Assembly (NCBI GenBank): GCA_958295685.1 | Contig: OY282365.1 | Span: forward strand, 2,418,001-2,482,000 | Direction of reading: 5' to 3' | From: an uncultured Dehalococcoidia bacterium | GTDB taxonomy: Bacteria; Chloroflexota; Dehalococcoidia; Lucifugimonadales; CATQGZ01 | DNA: 64,000 nucleotides | Shown: one piece after another, positions 1 to 8,786 of the stretch | How positions within the stretch are numbered: the first letter of the stretch is position 1 | Layout: every line of letters starts with the position of its first letter | Translations under genes and position numbers: made by a program | Notes under the pieces: model-generated | Database searches by the model: none | What the model was told of the DNA's origin: nothing | What the model saw: the letters and a program-made list of their open reading frames with translations, nothing else

Positions 1-2
1 GC

Positions 3-1382
3 GTCCGCGGCCCACAAATCCTGATGCGAGACCCCGAAGGAAAACCCATCCTCTTCACCGACCCAGAAACCGGCGAGACGTACGAAGGCTACGACCCCAC
101 GCGCACGGACAGACTCGGCAACCGCGTCGGCGAGCCCACCGGCCAAACCCACGCCGTGCTCTTCTTCGACTATGACGACGACGGTGACCAGGACCTCTGG
201 GTCGCCAACGACGGCGACCGGCTGCGAGTGTACCGCAATGACTCCACCCCCGGAGACCCCAGGTTCACACCGGTCGCGCACGCCATGGAAATAGACAAGG
301 TCGGATCCTGGATGGGCTTTGCCGTTGGCGACTACGACTCGGACCAAGACCTCGACGTGTTCGTCGCAAACATCGGCCCGCACCTCCGGCGATGGCCGCG
401 GCAGGAGAGACCCGGAGGCTCATGCGGCTACCACGACGCCTTCCCGTGGGGCACCTGCCTGCACTTCCTGCTGCGCAACGACGGCACACGCGGCGACCCC
501 GACCTCGGCCCCGTCGGCCTCTTCCAGGACGTCGCCGCGGACACGCCCGTAACCCCCAGCCCCTTCATGCCCCCGGAATCCCTCAGACCCGGCGCCCTCG
601 ACCCATCCTGGGAAACCCCAAAAGGGCTGGCAGCCTACGACTTCGGCTTCGGCGCCACATTCTTCGACTTCGACAACGACGGCGACCAGGACCTCTACTG
701 GCTCGGCTCCACACTCGGCCGCGGCGAGTCCTCCAGAGGACACGTCTTCCCAGCAGCAGGCCGGATGCTCAGAGCGGACGGCTCCGGGGCCTTCGAGGAC
801 GTCACCGTCAGGGCGCGCCTGCTCGACATCCTCAAGGTCGACTACTCCTCCCTCGACCCCGCCGCAGACATCGACGCCGACGCGCGCCGGATCGGAACCC
901 AGTTCCACGAGAACGGCAAGGGACTCGCACACGGAGACCTCAACGGCGACGGCTACGTCGACCTGATCGGCGCCAACAGCAGCGGGCCCGTCACCATCAT
1001 AGAAGGCTACGAAGAACAGGCCCCAGGCCCCATTTTCGTATGGATGAACGGCGGCGGAAGCCGCCACTGGATCACTCTGCAACTCAGGGGCCGCATGGCG
1101 GTCGACGGCACGGGAAGCAACGCCGACGCCGTCGGCGCCCGCGTGCGAATCAAGACCCGCCCCAAGGCCGCGGAAGGCGCCGACCCCGCCACTCATTACC
1201 AGGTCCAGGAGGTCCGCGCAGGCTCAGGCTATCTCTCGATGGACAGCATCGACCTCGAATTCGGCCTCGCCGACGCCGCAGCCGTCGACGAAATCATCAT
1301 CTCCTGGCCCAGCGGAGTAACACAGACGCTCCACAACGTCAGAGCGGACAGAACCATCGTGATCGAAGAACCCAAAGAATAA
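3..1382 (+). CDS. FG-GAP/VCBS repeat protein with ASPIC/UnbV C-terminal domain (5' partial)
   Basis: The frame is open to the left edge of the window, so the gene very probably begins upstream and the ATG at 24 is internal. The visible part has several Asp-rich calcium-loop motifs of FG-GAP/VCBS beta-propeller repeats (for example DYDDDGDQD, DFDNDGDQD and DLNGDGYVD). The C-terminal 120 residues match the ASPIC/UnbV domain, with GARVRI, GSGYLSMDS and ISWPSGV. Proteins of this CRTAC1-like type are usually secreted and bind calcium; their ligands or substrates are mostly unknown. No signal peptide can be seen because the N-terminus is missing. There is no close downstream partner: a gap with repeats follows. 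Confidence 0.85.
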   Translation, partial: VRGPQILMRDPEGKPILFTDPETGETYEGYDPTRTDRLGNRVGEPTGQTHAVLFFDYDDDGDQDLWVANDGDRLRVYRNDSTPGDPRFTPVAHAMEIDKVGSWMGFAVGDYDSDQDLDVFVANIGPHLRRWPRQERPGGSCGYHDAFPWGTCLHFLLRNDGTRGDPDLGPVGLFQDVAADTPVTPSPFMPPESLRPGALDPSWETPKGLAAYDFGFGATFFDFDNDGDQDLYWLGSTLGRGESSRGHVFPAAGRMLRADGSGAFEDVTVRARLLDILKVDYSSLDPAADIDADARRIGTQFHENGKGLAHGDLNGDGYVDLIGANSSGPVTIIEGYEEQAPGPIFVWMNGGGSRHWITLQLRGRMAVDGTGSNADAVGARVRIKTRPKAAEGADPATHYQVQEVRAGSGYLSMDSIDLEFGLADAAAVDEIIISWPSGVTQTLHNVRADRTIVIEEPKE

Positions 1383-1464
1383 CCCGGCGCCCCGGCCAGG
1401 ATAGGCTTCGCAGCCCCGACGGCCCGCAGCACACCGCCATCCCCGCGAAAAGCCCGCCACGTCA

Positions 1465-1482
1465 TTCCGGCAGAAGCCGGAA
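1465..1482. repeat. small extragenic palindrome (hairpin)
   Basis: A 7-bp perfect inverted repeat, TTCCGGC and GCCGGAA around an AGAA loop, embedded in CATTCC...AACCCAG. It resembles the short extragenic palindromes scattered through many GC-rich bacterial genomes. It lies about 80 bp after the FG-GAP gene and could act as an mRNA 3' end stabiliser or weak terminator; no T-tract follows. Confidence 0.45.
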
Positions 1483-1686
1483 CCCAGTCCCCGGCCTCCC
1501 TGCATCAATTCAACAGCCGCCCCAACGTGCTGGCCTGCGGTTACTAGCAACTCCACGTTCATGCAGGCGGGTTGCAGCCTGCAATCCCAACTGAGGCCAG
1601 CTTTAGGGGTAGGAGACTCCTGAATCGCCGCCTCTCCCGTGCCTCCCCATCCTTCCCAATCCTGACAATCCTCCAATCCTGATTGA

Positions 1687-1974
1687 AACTGTTCAGACTC
1701 TGTGAGATCCCGAAAGGGGAGTCCAGAGGGGTTCCCCCCCTCTGGCAGGGAGTCTGGCTCAAGGGCGTCATGGGCCTCCTCCCTCGCTACCGGTTCCCCT
1801 CTCCAGCGGGGGGTCTGGACCGGCGGGAGCCTGGCGGCGCCGAAGCTCTGGGTTCCCCCATAGCAGGGGTCTGGGGGCTTTGCCCCCAGTTTCCAATGGG
1901 TGGGCGGGTGGGGAAACCAGCCGTCCGCTTATCGGGACTGCGCTGACCGAAGACCTCATCAACTCTGAACAGTT
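1687..1974 (+). mobile_element. MITE-like element, copy 1 (terminal inverted repeats, no transposase)
   Basis: The element starts with AACTGTTCAGACTC (1687-1700) and ends with the inverted partner AACTCTGAACAGTT (1961-1974). Inside are three degenerate units of the type GGTTCCCC-TCTGGCAG-GGGTCTGG, then a GGGGGC-TTT-GCCCCC hairpin and a block TTTCCAATGGGTGGGCGGGTGG that recurs in the copies at 16168 and 25801. It has no credible coding capacity, and the short frames across it are chance. Its length (about 290 bp), terminal inverted repeats and dispersed copies fit a non-autonomous miniature element. No clear target-site duplication was found. A further solo end, AACTGTTCAGACTC, sits at 2325-2338 just before the def promoter. 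Confidence 0.7.
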
Positions 1975-1990
1975 ACCCCTGATTCAGATA

Positions 1991-2225
1991 TTGACAACCC
2001 CGAACCGCTGTGCTAGAGTATGCCCATGACACAGTTGCCCATCTCCACAAACCAGCCCGCAGGACTCCTGAAGCGCCTGTCACAAAAGTGTCACAAAGTG
2101 TCACATAAGTGTCACGTGAGTGTCACAAAAGCGTCACATAAGTGTCCCATGAGTGTCACATAGTGTCAGGCAAAATCGGCCCTCCCAGCTACGGAATGCC
2201 CCTAAAATGTGACACTTTCCGCAAA
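1991..2225 (+). repeat. word-array cassette A1: promoter, TGTCAC array and antiword
   Basis: A consensus promoter (TTGACA 1991-1996, 17-bp spacer, TAGAGT 2014-2019) is followed at once by ATG codons at 2020 and 2026. From 2078 to about 2170 the word TGTCAC recurs about eight times with 10-11 bp spacing. Then come the framework block AAATCGGCCCTCCCAGCTACGGAATG and the antiword TGTGACACTTT (2209-2219), an 11-base perfect reverse complement of 2095-2105. The spacing is not a multiple of three, so the short frame 2026-2163 (45 codons starting MTQLPISTNQPAG) is probably not what is conserved in the array. It could be a structured RNA, an iteron-like protein-binding array, or part of a mobile element. 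See the copies at 14137, 25934, 53408 and 53663. Confidence 0.7.
2026..2163 (+). CDS. possible short leaderless ORF of cassette A1
   Basis: Forty-five codons from ATG 2026 (or 47 from ATG 2020) to TAG 2161, starting MTQLPISTNQPAG. The ATG lies where a transcript from the adjacent TAGAGT box would begin, so it would be translated without a leader. The first 18 codons are conserved in cassette A2 and partly in A4 (MTQ...PQDSC). The rest is the nucleotide repeat read in changing frames, giving Cys/His/Lys/Ser-rich peptide. No homologue is recognised. It may be a real small peptide or a by-product of a non-coding element. Confidence 0.25.
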   Translation: MTQLPISTNQPAGLLKRLSQKCHKVSHKCHVSVTKASHKCPMSVT

Positions 2226-2355
2226 AAATCTCCCAGATCCCCCGGACAGACGTGGCCCTTGGGTCGCCGGACCGCAGACCGACCCTCCTCCGCCGTCAGC
2301 CTGGCGGCGAATCGGAACCCATGAAACTGTTCAGACTCCAACGAAGTACACCCGC

Positions 2356-2385
2356 TTTACAGAGGGGCTCGACGGTGGATATAAT
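2356..2385 (+). promoter_or_regulatory. promoter of def
   Basis: TTTACA (2356-2361), an 18-bp spacer and a perfect TATAAT (2380-2385). It lies 55 bp before the def start codon and downstream of all the repeat elements in this gap, so def and the genes after it have their own sigma-70-type promoter. Confidence 0.75.
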
Positions 2386-2439
2386 CACGGAGTGCGCCCG
2401 CGGACATTGGGGCGCTTATCTATTGTCAGGGAAGGGCGA

Positions 2440-3027
2440 ATGGCGCTCCTGCCGATCCTGAAGCTACCCGATCCACTCCTCAGACGACGTGCCAGGAAGG
2501 TCAGACAGATAGACTCTTCCGTGCTCAGGCTCGCCGAAGACATGGTCGAGACCATGAGGGACGCAAACGGCGTCGGTCTGGCGGCGAACCAGGTTGGGGT
2601 GCTCAAGAGGGTGATCGTCATTCAGCTTCCCGAGGAGGAAGGGGCCAGGATATACGTCAACCCGGAGATCGTCCATCGAGAAGGGGAGCGTGACCACTAC
2701 GACGGCTGCCTCAGCATCCCGGGGTACAGGGGTCTGATCACCCGCTCCGTGTGGATCAAGTTCAAGGCCCTCGATGAGAATGCCCAAGTGATAAAGCTGA
2801 GAGCCGACGATCTGTTGTCGCTGGCCGTTGAGCACGAAGTGGATCATCTGAACGGGATCCTGTACGTGGATCATCTCAAGGATCACGAGCGGCTCATCCC
2901 GATAAGCGAGTTCGAGGCGGACGAGGCAGAGGGCGAAGCGGTATCGAACGCAGAGCCTGTGGCCGCGGCGCCAGGCGGCGGTGACGCCGATCCACTTGAA
3001 ACTCCGGCGACTCTAAAGGTCACGTAG
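2440..3027 (+). CDS. def: peptide deformylase
   Basis: Removes the N-formyl group from the initiator methionine of nascent proteins in the cytoplasm. All three family motifs are present: GVGLAANQ (residues 44-51), DGCLS with the metal-binding Cys90 (usually EGCLS; here Asp replaces Glu), and HEVDH (132-136), the remaining metal ligands and catalytic Glu. The protein is 195 residues with an acidic, Ala-rich tail of about 45 residues beyond the usual end. The ATG at 2440 was chosen because it gives the canonical MALLPILKLPDP start and follows the promoter at 2356-2385. The longer frame from 2209 would begin inside a repeat element. The CCA-adding-type gene follows closely. Confidence 0.95.
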   Translation: MALLPILKLPDPLLRRRARKVRQIDSSVLRLAEDMVETMRDANGVGLAANQVGVLKRVIVIQLPEEEGARIYVNPEIVHREGERDHYDGCLSIPGYRGLITRSVWIKFKALDENAQVIKLRADDLLSLAVEHEVDHLNGILYVDHLKDHERLIPISEFEADEAEGEAVSNAEPVAAAPGGGDADPLETPATLKVT

Positions 3028-3098
3028 CGCCGTTGGCTCCAGCCAACCAGCCCACTCGATTGTATTCCTCAGCCCGTCCGCTATCGCCGCCCCGTGGA

Positions 3099-4589
3099 AT
3101 GGATCCGTTGAACGCGCAGTCGATCGAGTCCCGTCGTGCGTGGCAGCCTTTGGCTGCTCTCTTCGCGTCCCGGAACGTCAGGGCATTCGTCATGGGCGGC
3201 GCCCTGCGGGACGAGCTGATCGGGCGGCCAACGAGCGACCTGGACCTGGTGGTGGAAGGGGACGCCGTCTCGGTCGGGAGGTGGCTCGCGTCCGAGATGG
3301 ACGGATCGCTGGTCATCCTAGACGAGGCCAGGAACATCTGCCGGGTACACGCGCGAATCGGCGGCGAGGCCCGGCAGCTAGACCTCGCACGGGCGGATGG
3401 CGGGATCACAGACTACCTACTGAACCGAGACTTCACGATCGACGCCATGGCCGTCCCGCTGTCCGAAGCCGACTCTCGAGGAGCGGCTCGTGGGCTGATC
3501 GACCCCACGGGCGGGGCCGCCGACCTGCGCATGGGCGTCATCCGTGCAGTCAGCCGTTCGTCTTTCAGATCGGACCCGGCGCGGTTGATGCGGGCCGCGA
3601 GGCTCGCAGTGCAGCTTGGCTTCAGCATCGAGCCGGAGACAGAGGAGATGGTCCGGCGCGAGGCGTCCCTGGTGGGCGTCGTGGCGTCCGAGCGTGTGCG
3701 CGACGAGCTGCTTCTGCTGCTGGCGGAGCCCGGAGCGGCTGATTCACTCCGACTCCTCGACCGCCTCGGCCTGTTGTGCGAGGTTCTTCCAGAGCTTGAG
3801 GCGTCCCGCCGCGTGACGCAGCCCAAGGAGCACTATTGGGACGTTTTCGACCACCTGATAGAGACCGCCGGCCACGTCGAGACCATCCTTGACCCGCGCG
3901 GGGATGAGGACGGCTTCATCTACGAGGCCATTCCGCGGCACGAGGCGCTCGCGGGCTTCTTCGACAGGAAGCTGAGCGACGGTCATTCGGTGCGGACGCT
4001 GATGAAGCTGGGCGGGCTGCTTCACGACGTGGCGAAACCGGCGACCAGGACGGTGGAGCCGTCGGGACGGATACGGTTCCTGGGGCACCACACCGTCGGG
4101 TCGGAGATGGTCAGGGGTATACTGGAGCGGCTGAGGGTGAGTCGTCGAGGGGTGGATCTGCTCAGCGCGGCGGTACGGAACCACCTCAGGCCTGCGCAGA
4201 TGGCCGCTAAGGGCGAGATGCCTTCGGGCAGGGCCGTCTACCGATTCTTCAGAGACCTCGGGGATGCCGCGGTTCCGACGCTGTATCTGAATCTGGCCGA
4301 CTACGTCGCGGCGCGCGGGCCCGACCTGCGTGAGGATGAGTGGGCAGACTACTGCGGGCTGGTCGGGTTCATTCTAAGGGAAGGTCTGACCGAGAAGGCT
4401 CCCAGAGCCCTTCCAAAGCTGGTGGACGGACGGGATATAATGAAGTCCTTCGCGCTGGTTCCCGGCCCTGAGGTGGGCGCCCTCCTCGACGTGGCGCGAG
4501 AGGCTCAGGCCTGTGGGGAGATTGCGACAAAGGCGGATGCCCTGGACTTGCTACGGTCACATCTGAACTCCGGAGGCTGGAGTGCGTAG
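3099..4589 (+). CDS. CCA tRNA nucleotidyltransferase / poly(A) polymerase family, HD-domain type
   Basis: Class II nucleotidyltransferase of the PcnB/CCA family that adds or repairs the tRNA 3' CCA end. The N-terminal catalytic domain has GGALRD (residues 33-38) and the DLDL metal-binding motif (47-50). An RNA-binding helical region follows, then an HD domain with GGLLHDVAKPATR near residue 305. The length of 496 residues fits HD-containing bacterial forms. ATG 3099 is chosen; a TTG at 3033 gives 22 more residues that look non-conserved. It ends 8 nt inside the start of secD, so translation is probably coupled. Sequence alone does not separate CCA-adding from A-adding or poly(A) activity. Confidence 0.88.
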   Translation: MDPLNAQSIESRRAWQPLAALFASRNVRAFVMGGALRDELIGRPTSDLDLVVEGDAVSVGRWLASEMDGSLVILDEARNICRVHARIGGEARQLDLARADGGITDYLLNRDFTIDAMAVPLSEADSRGAARGLIDPTGGAADLRMGVIRAVSRSSFRSDPARLMRAARLAVQLGFSIEPETEEMVRREASLVGVVASERVRDELLLLLAEPGAADSLRLLDRLGLLCEVLPELEASRRVTQPKEHYWDVFDHLIETAGHVETILDPRGDEDGFIYEAIPRHEALAGFFDRKLSDGHSVRTLMKLGGLLHDVAKPATRTVEPSGRIRFLGHHTVGSEMVRGILERLRVSRRGVDLLSAAVRNHLRPAQMAAKGEMPSGRAVYRFFRDLGDAAVPTLYLNLADYVAARGPDLREDEWADYCGLVGFILREGLTEKAPRALPKLVDGRDIMKSFALVPGPEVGALLDVAREAQACGEIATKADALDLLRSHLNSGGWSA

Positions 4590-6411
4590 GTACTACCGGT
4601 CGCTGACTATGATAGCGGCAGTCACCGCGGTGGCTGTGCTCGTGCTTGCGTTCCAGACCTTCTCCGTGGGCGGCCTAGAGCGGGGCGGTGATACTCTGCT
4701 GGGCCTTCAGTTGGGCCTGGATCTGCAGGGGGGGAGCCATCTTGTCTACCAGGCAGTGGACAGGGAGACGGGCCTGCCGATCATACCGGAGCCTTCCCAG
4801 ATGGACGCGCTCAAGCGCTCCATCAACGACCGGGTCAACGCATCGGGAATCAGCGAGCCGAACATACAGATACTGGGTGAAGACCGGCTGCTGGTGCAGC
4901 TTCCCGGTGTCCAGGATCCGGACCGGGCGGAGGCATTGATCGGACAGACGGCGCAGCTCGTCTTCATGCACCGCAGACTGAGCGTTCCTCGCGCCCTCGA
5001 CTCGATATCCGTCTCGGACGACATAATCTCCGTTCGCGCGGGGCTTCTCCCCGAACCCGAGCCTGAGGGAGAGGAAGACCAGACGCCGACACCGACGCCG
5101 ACTCCAGAGGCGGCGCAGGAGCCTGAGGGGTTGCCCGTCCTCATCATGGATTTCACGGAGGAGGGCGCGGCCAAGTTCGCCGAGGTGTCAGACCGCCTGC
5201 TCCAGGGCATGTCACAGATAGCAGAGACCCCATCCACTCCGATCGCCCTGGAGATATCCGGTGAAGGGGCCGACCAGTTCAAGTTCAATCTCCAGGTCGT
5301 CGGATTCTCGATACAGAGGATAGGGGACACGAACAGCTTCGGGATTCCGTTCCCATTCCCGGCTGCCGCCGAGGGAGAAGAGGACGTGGGAGCGCGTGAT
5401 CTGGCAACTGCGGAGGCGCTGCTGGGTGACGCCGCCGTGGTCGAAGACATGGTGGAGATACTGAACTTCGTCGACACTGTGCCCGAATACGGCGCCCTTA
5501 CCGGCGACGACCTCGCCAGGGCCTATCCGGACCAGCACGCCCAGACCAGTGAGCCCATTGTGGTCCTGGAGTTCAAGTCCAGAGGGGCGAGGATATGGGG
5601 CCAGCTTACCGGGGACCTGGCCAGACCCGTGCAGAGGGCCACCAACCGGATAGCCATATTCCTCGACGATCAGGAGCTGATCGCTCCATCGGTCGAGTCG
5701 CCGATAACGACGGGGACGACCCTTATTCGGGGAGGGTTCACCCTCGACTATGCCAGGGACCTCGCTCTCCAGCTGGAGTCAGGGGCTCTCCCGCTCACCA
5801 TCGAGCGCATACAACGCCGTGACGTCGACGCAATATTGGGCGCCGATTCACTCAACAGGAGCGTGGTGGCGGGCGTGATCGGCATGGCGCTGGTGCTGCT
5901 GTTCATGGTGTTGTACTACAGGGTCCCTGGCGTGATATCCGCTCTGGCCCTGTTGATCTACGCGGCGACGGTTCTGGCTATCTTCAAGCTGATTCCGATA
6001 ACCCTGACGCTTTCCGGCGTGGCCGCCGTGATCCTTTCCATAGGAATGGCTGTGGACGCCAACATCCTGATATTCGAGCGCATGAAGGAGGAGTTGAGGA
6101 TGGGCCGCACGCTGCTATCGGCGGTGAACATCGGCTTCAGCCGGGCGTGGCCCGCAATCAGGGATGGGAACGTGTCCACCCTGATCACGTGCGGCATTCT
6201 CTTCTACTTCTCAAACCAGCTCGGCACCACCATCGTGCAGGGGTTCGCGGTCGCGCTCGCCGTCGGAGTGATGGTCAGCCTGTTTACCGCCATCGTAGTG
6301 GGCCGCACCCTCTTGAGGACGCTCGCTCTCACGGGTCTGGCGCGCCGGCCCGGTTTGTTCGTGCCCGCGGGGGGCTCTGAACTGCCGCAGAGAGCGCCGG
6401 CGGGGAGTTAG
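4582..6411 (+). CDS. secD: protein translocase subunit SecD
   Basis: Membrane component of SecDF, which uses the proton gradient to pull secreted proteins across the membrane after SecA-driven translocation. One N-terminal membrane segment (residues 10-28) is followed by LQLGLDLQGG (about 42-51), the family signature. Then comes a large extracytoplasmic domain with a TPTPTPTP linker near residue 170, and five membrane segments from about residue 425. It is 609 residues long. The start is GTG at 4582, with GGAGG ten bases upstream inside the end of the preceding gene. secF follows after 2 nt, so the two are co-translated. Confidence 0.95.
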   Translation: MRRYYRSLTMIAAVTAVAVLVLAFQTFSVGGLERGGDTLLGLQLGLDLQGGSHLVYQAVDRETGLPIIPEPSQMDALKRSINDRVNASGISEPNIQILGEDRLLVQLPGVQDPDRAEALIGQTAQLVFMHRRLSVPRALDSISVSDDIISVRAGLLPEPEPEGEEDQTPTPTPTPEAAQEPEGLPVLIMDFTEEGAAKFAEVSDRLLQGMSQIAETPSTPIALEISGEGADQFKFNLQVVGFSIQRIGDTNSFGIPFPFPAAAEGEEDVGARDLATAEALLGDAAVVEDMVEILNFVDTVPEYGALTGDDLARAYPDQHAQTSEPIVVLEFKSRGARIWGQLTGDLARPVQRATNRIAIFLDDQELIAPSVESPITTGTTLIRGGFTLDYARDLALQLESGALPLTIERIQRRDVDAILGADSLNRSVVAGVIGMALVLLFMVLYYRVPGVISALALLIYAATVLAIFKLIPITLTLSGVAAVILSIGMAVDANILIFERMKEELRMGRTLLSAVNIGFSRAWPAIRDGNVSTLITCGILFYFSNQLGTTIVQGFAVALAVGVMVSLFTAIVVGRTLLRTLALTGLARRPGLFVPAGGSELPQRAPAGS

Positions 6412-6413
6412 GA

Positions 6414-7592
6414 ATGGACTTCGCAGGCAAGCGGAAGTGGTTCTTCCTCGTATCGCTACTGGTAATCCTGCCGGGGCTGGTCTTCCTCGCGCCTCCGATA
6501 GACGGACTGAAGGCGGGCATCGACTTTACCGGCGGGTCGAGCATGACTCTGCTGTTCTCCGAGAGTGTCGGCCAGGAAGACCTGCGGGCGGTGATGGCTT
6601 CCGCAGGGCACCCCGACGCTATCGTCCAGGGCCTCGGCGGCGACACGTACTTCGTCCGCATCAAGGAGATAAGCACGGACGAGAAGAACGCCGTGGTCGC
6701 CGAGGTGAACCAGGCGTTGGAGCCGTCCTTCGAATCAGTGGGCCTCACCGACGCCGACGGACGCCTGACTCTCACCCTGCCGTCGGTCACCGACGGGGTG
6801 ACCATCAGAGCGGAGTCCGGCGAACGAACGGGATCTCTTCAAGTGGAACCCGCCTCTGAGGCCGGAGGCGACCGCATCGAGACGCCGGCAGGCGAGCTGA
6901 GCATGGCGCTCGAGCCGGGCCCGAACGAAGGCGAGGAGGTGCTGACCGTCAGCGCGGGAGAACCTGTGGAGGGCGCGGCGGTTACCCTGGACGGCGTGGA
7001 AGTGGTCGCCTTCGATCTGGTGTCGCCCTCGGTGGCCGGAGAGACCGTGCGCAATGCCCTCTACGCGGTGCTGCTTGCGGCCGTCGGCATATTCCTGTAC
7101 GTGTGGTGGGCCTTCAGGAACGTGCCCAGCCCGTTCAGGTACGGCACCGCGGCCATAATCGCCCTCCTGCACGACACGGCCATCGTGATGGGGATATTCG
7201 CGATTCTGGGAGAACTGCTCGACATCGAGGTAAACCTCATGTTCATGATCGCCCTCCTGACCGTGATCGGGTACAGCGTCAACGACACGATCGTGGTGTT
7301 CGACCGGTTGAGGGAGAATGTGCTGAATTACCCCAACCGGCAGATGATCGACAACGTGAACGTCAGCATATCCGAAACCATAAGCCGATCATTGAACACG
7401 AGCCTGACACTGCTGTTTACTCTGCTGGCATTGTTCCTGCTGGGCGGCAGCACCATCAGGGAGTTCCTTATGGTGCTGCTGATCGGAGTGGTCGTGGGTA
7501 CCTATAGCTCGGTCGGGATAGCGAGCCAGGTGCTCGTGTCATGGGATCAGGGCGATTTTCGCCGGCTGTTACGCCGGCCCGCCCGGTCCTGA
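6414..7592 (+). CDS. secF: protein translocase subunit SecF
   Basis: Partner of SecD in the accessory Sec translocase. An N-terminal membrane helix (residues 9-26) is followed by IDFTGG (36-41), the SecF signature, an extracytoplasmic domain of about 190 residues, and five C-terminal membrane segments including a conserved IGYSVNDTIVVFDRLREN stretch. It is 392 residues, slightly long for SecF because the extracytoplasmic domain carries a duplicated-looking beta-rich insert around residues 115-190. It lies 2 nt after secD and ends 6 nt before the convergent dehydrogenase gene. Confidence 0.95.
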   Translation: MDFAGKRKWFFLVSLLVILPGLVFLAPPIDGLKAGIDFTGGSSMTLLFSESVGQEDLRAVMASAGHPDAIVQGLGGDTYFVRIKEISTDEKNAVVAEVNQALEPSFESVGLTDADGRLTLTLPSVTDGVTIRAESGERTGSLQVEPASEAGGDRIETPAGELSMALEPGPNEGEEVLTVSAGEPVEGAAVTLDGVEVVAFDLVSPSVAGETVRNALYAVLLAAVGIFLYVWWAFRNVPSPFRYGTAAIIALLHDTAIVMGIFAILGELLDIEVNLMFMIALLTVIGYSVNDTIVVFDRLRENVLNYPNRQMIDNVNVSISETISRSLNTSLTLLFTLLALFLLGGSTIREFLMVLLIGVVVGTYSSVGIASQVLVSWDQGDFRRLLRRPARS

Positions 7593-7598
7593 GCGAAT

Positions 7599-8624
7599 TC
7601 AGGGTATGAGCAGCGCCCTGCCAAAGAGCTTCCCCGCGCGCATGAGCGCGTAGGCTTCCCCCGCCTCCTCCAGCGCGAAGCGGCGCGCAACGACGGGGGG
7701 CAGGCTCCCTGACCGCGCCATCTCGAGCGCGTCGGCGGTGTGCCGCTTCGAGGCCCCGGTCGATCCAAAGATGGCGGCCTGGCGAAACATGATCTCCGCC
7801 GGGCTTATCTTTGCCCTCTCCCCCAAGACCTCGCCCATCAGCGTCATCCTGCCCCCCTGAGCCAGACTTCGCAGGGACTGCCCGAAGGTTGCCGACCCCA
7901 CCGTGTCCAGCGCCGCGTCCGCGCCCAGGTCTTCGGTCAGGGCCATGACCATCTCGGAGAAGGGTATCTCCCCTGCCAGGATCGGCTCCATCCCCAGCCT
8001 TTCCAGGAGGGCGGCCTTGTGATCGGATGTCGTGACTGGAAGGACCCGTGCCCCGGCAGCGGCAGCGGCAAGCGCGGCGTGCGCTCCGAGCCCGCCGCCT
8101 GCGCCCGTGACGACCACCGTTTCCCCACTACGCACGCGGGCCACGTCTCGAGCGGCCCGGATCGATACCCCGATCGGGCAGGAGAGCAGACAGGCGTGGT
8201 ACAGGTCGAAATCGTCCGGGACCCGCACGACGCTGCTCTCGGCCAGCGCCACGAGTTCGGCAAAGCCGCCGTCGATCCCGTGGCCTACGCCCCGACCATA
8301 CGGGCAGCCGTAGTCGTTGCCTGAGAGACAGCGGTCACAGGAGCCGCAGAAGACCGTCAGCGTGGACACGACCGCGTCGCCCACCCGGATCGAGGCGGCC
8401 TCGCCGCCGACCTCGACGACCCTGCCCGACACCTCGTGTCCGAGCACCACGCCGGGGCGTACCCCCCTTCGCAGGACGCCGCGCATAATCGCCGCGTCGT
8501 GGCCGCACAGCCCAGCGGCCGCCACTCTGACGAGGACGTCACCCGGCCCGACGGCGGGCGCGTCCCGCTCCCGCACGGCCAAGGACGGCGGGTCTCCGGG
8601 CGACTCCAACACCAGGGCCCTCAT
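7599..8624 (-). CDS. zinc-dependent medium-chain alcohol dehydrogenase family protein
   Basis: NAD(P)-dependent oxidoreductase of the MDR superfamily, 341 residues. Seen directly: catalytic zinc ligand Cys40 in GLCGHD, His63-Glu64 in GHE, the structural zinc cluster at Cys93, Cys96, Cys99 and Cys107, and the nucleotide-binding loop GAGGGLG (174-180). The substrate cannot be inferred; sorbitol/threonine dehydrogenase-like or general alcohol dehydrogenases are closest in style. ATG 8624 gives the canonical MRALVLESPG start. A far longer frame reaching 10706 is open only because it runs antisense to nfo and the peptidase gene. It converges with secF. Confidence 0.9.
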   Translation of the reverse strand: MRALVLESPGDPPSLAVRERDAPAVGPGDVLVRVAAAGLCGHDAAIMRGVLRRGVRPGVVLGHEVSGRVVEVGGEAASIRVGDAVVSTLTVFCGSCDRCLSGNDYGCPYGRGVGHGIDGGFAELVALAESSVVRVPDDFDLYHACLLSCPIGVSIRAARDVARVRSGETVVVTGAGGGLGAHAALAAAAAGARVLPVTTSDHKAALLERLGMEPILAGEIPFSEMVMALTEDLGADAALDTVGSATFGQSLRSLAQGGRMTLMGEVLGERAKISPAEIMFRQAAIFGSTGASKRHTADALEMARSGSLPPVVARRFALEEAGEAYALMRAGKLFGRALLIP

Positions 8625-8786
8625 GCTCCCGAGTATAGGCGTGCCTGTCCGTCCGGACAAGCACGCCCGAGATCCGACGGTTGCTGCTCGCCGTCCGTGT
8701 CTCCCTGTGGTTTCAGGCGGTGGATTAGACGCGGGAAGATTGGTAGAGTAGGGAGCGGACGCGGCGATACCAGGGGGAGTATTCAC

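Noticed and set aside
2078..2170. CRISPR array
   Set aside because: Units are 10-11 bp with no spacers between them; the same holds for 14224-14314 and 53765-53870.
2209..2439. Upstream extension of def
   Set aside because: It would start inside cassette A1, upstream of the def promoter, and adds unconserved residues.
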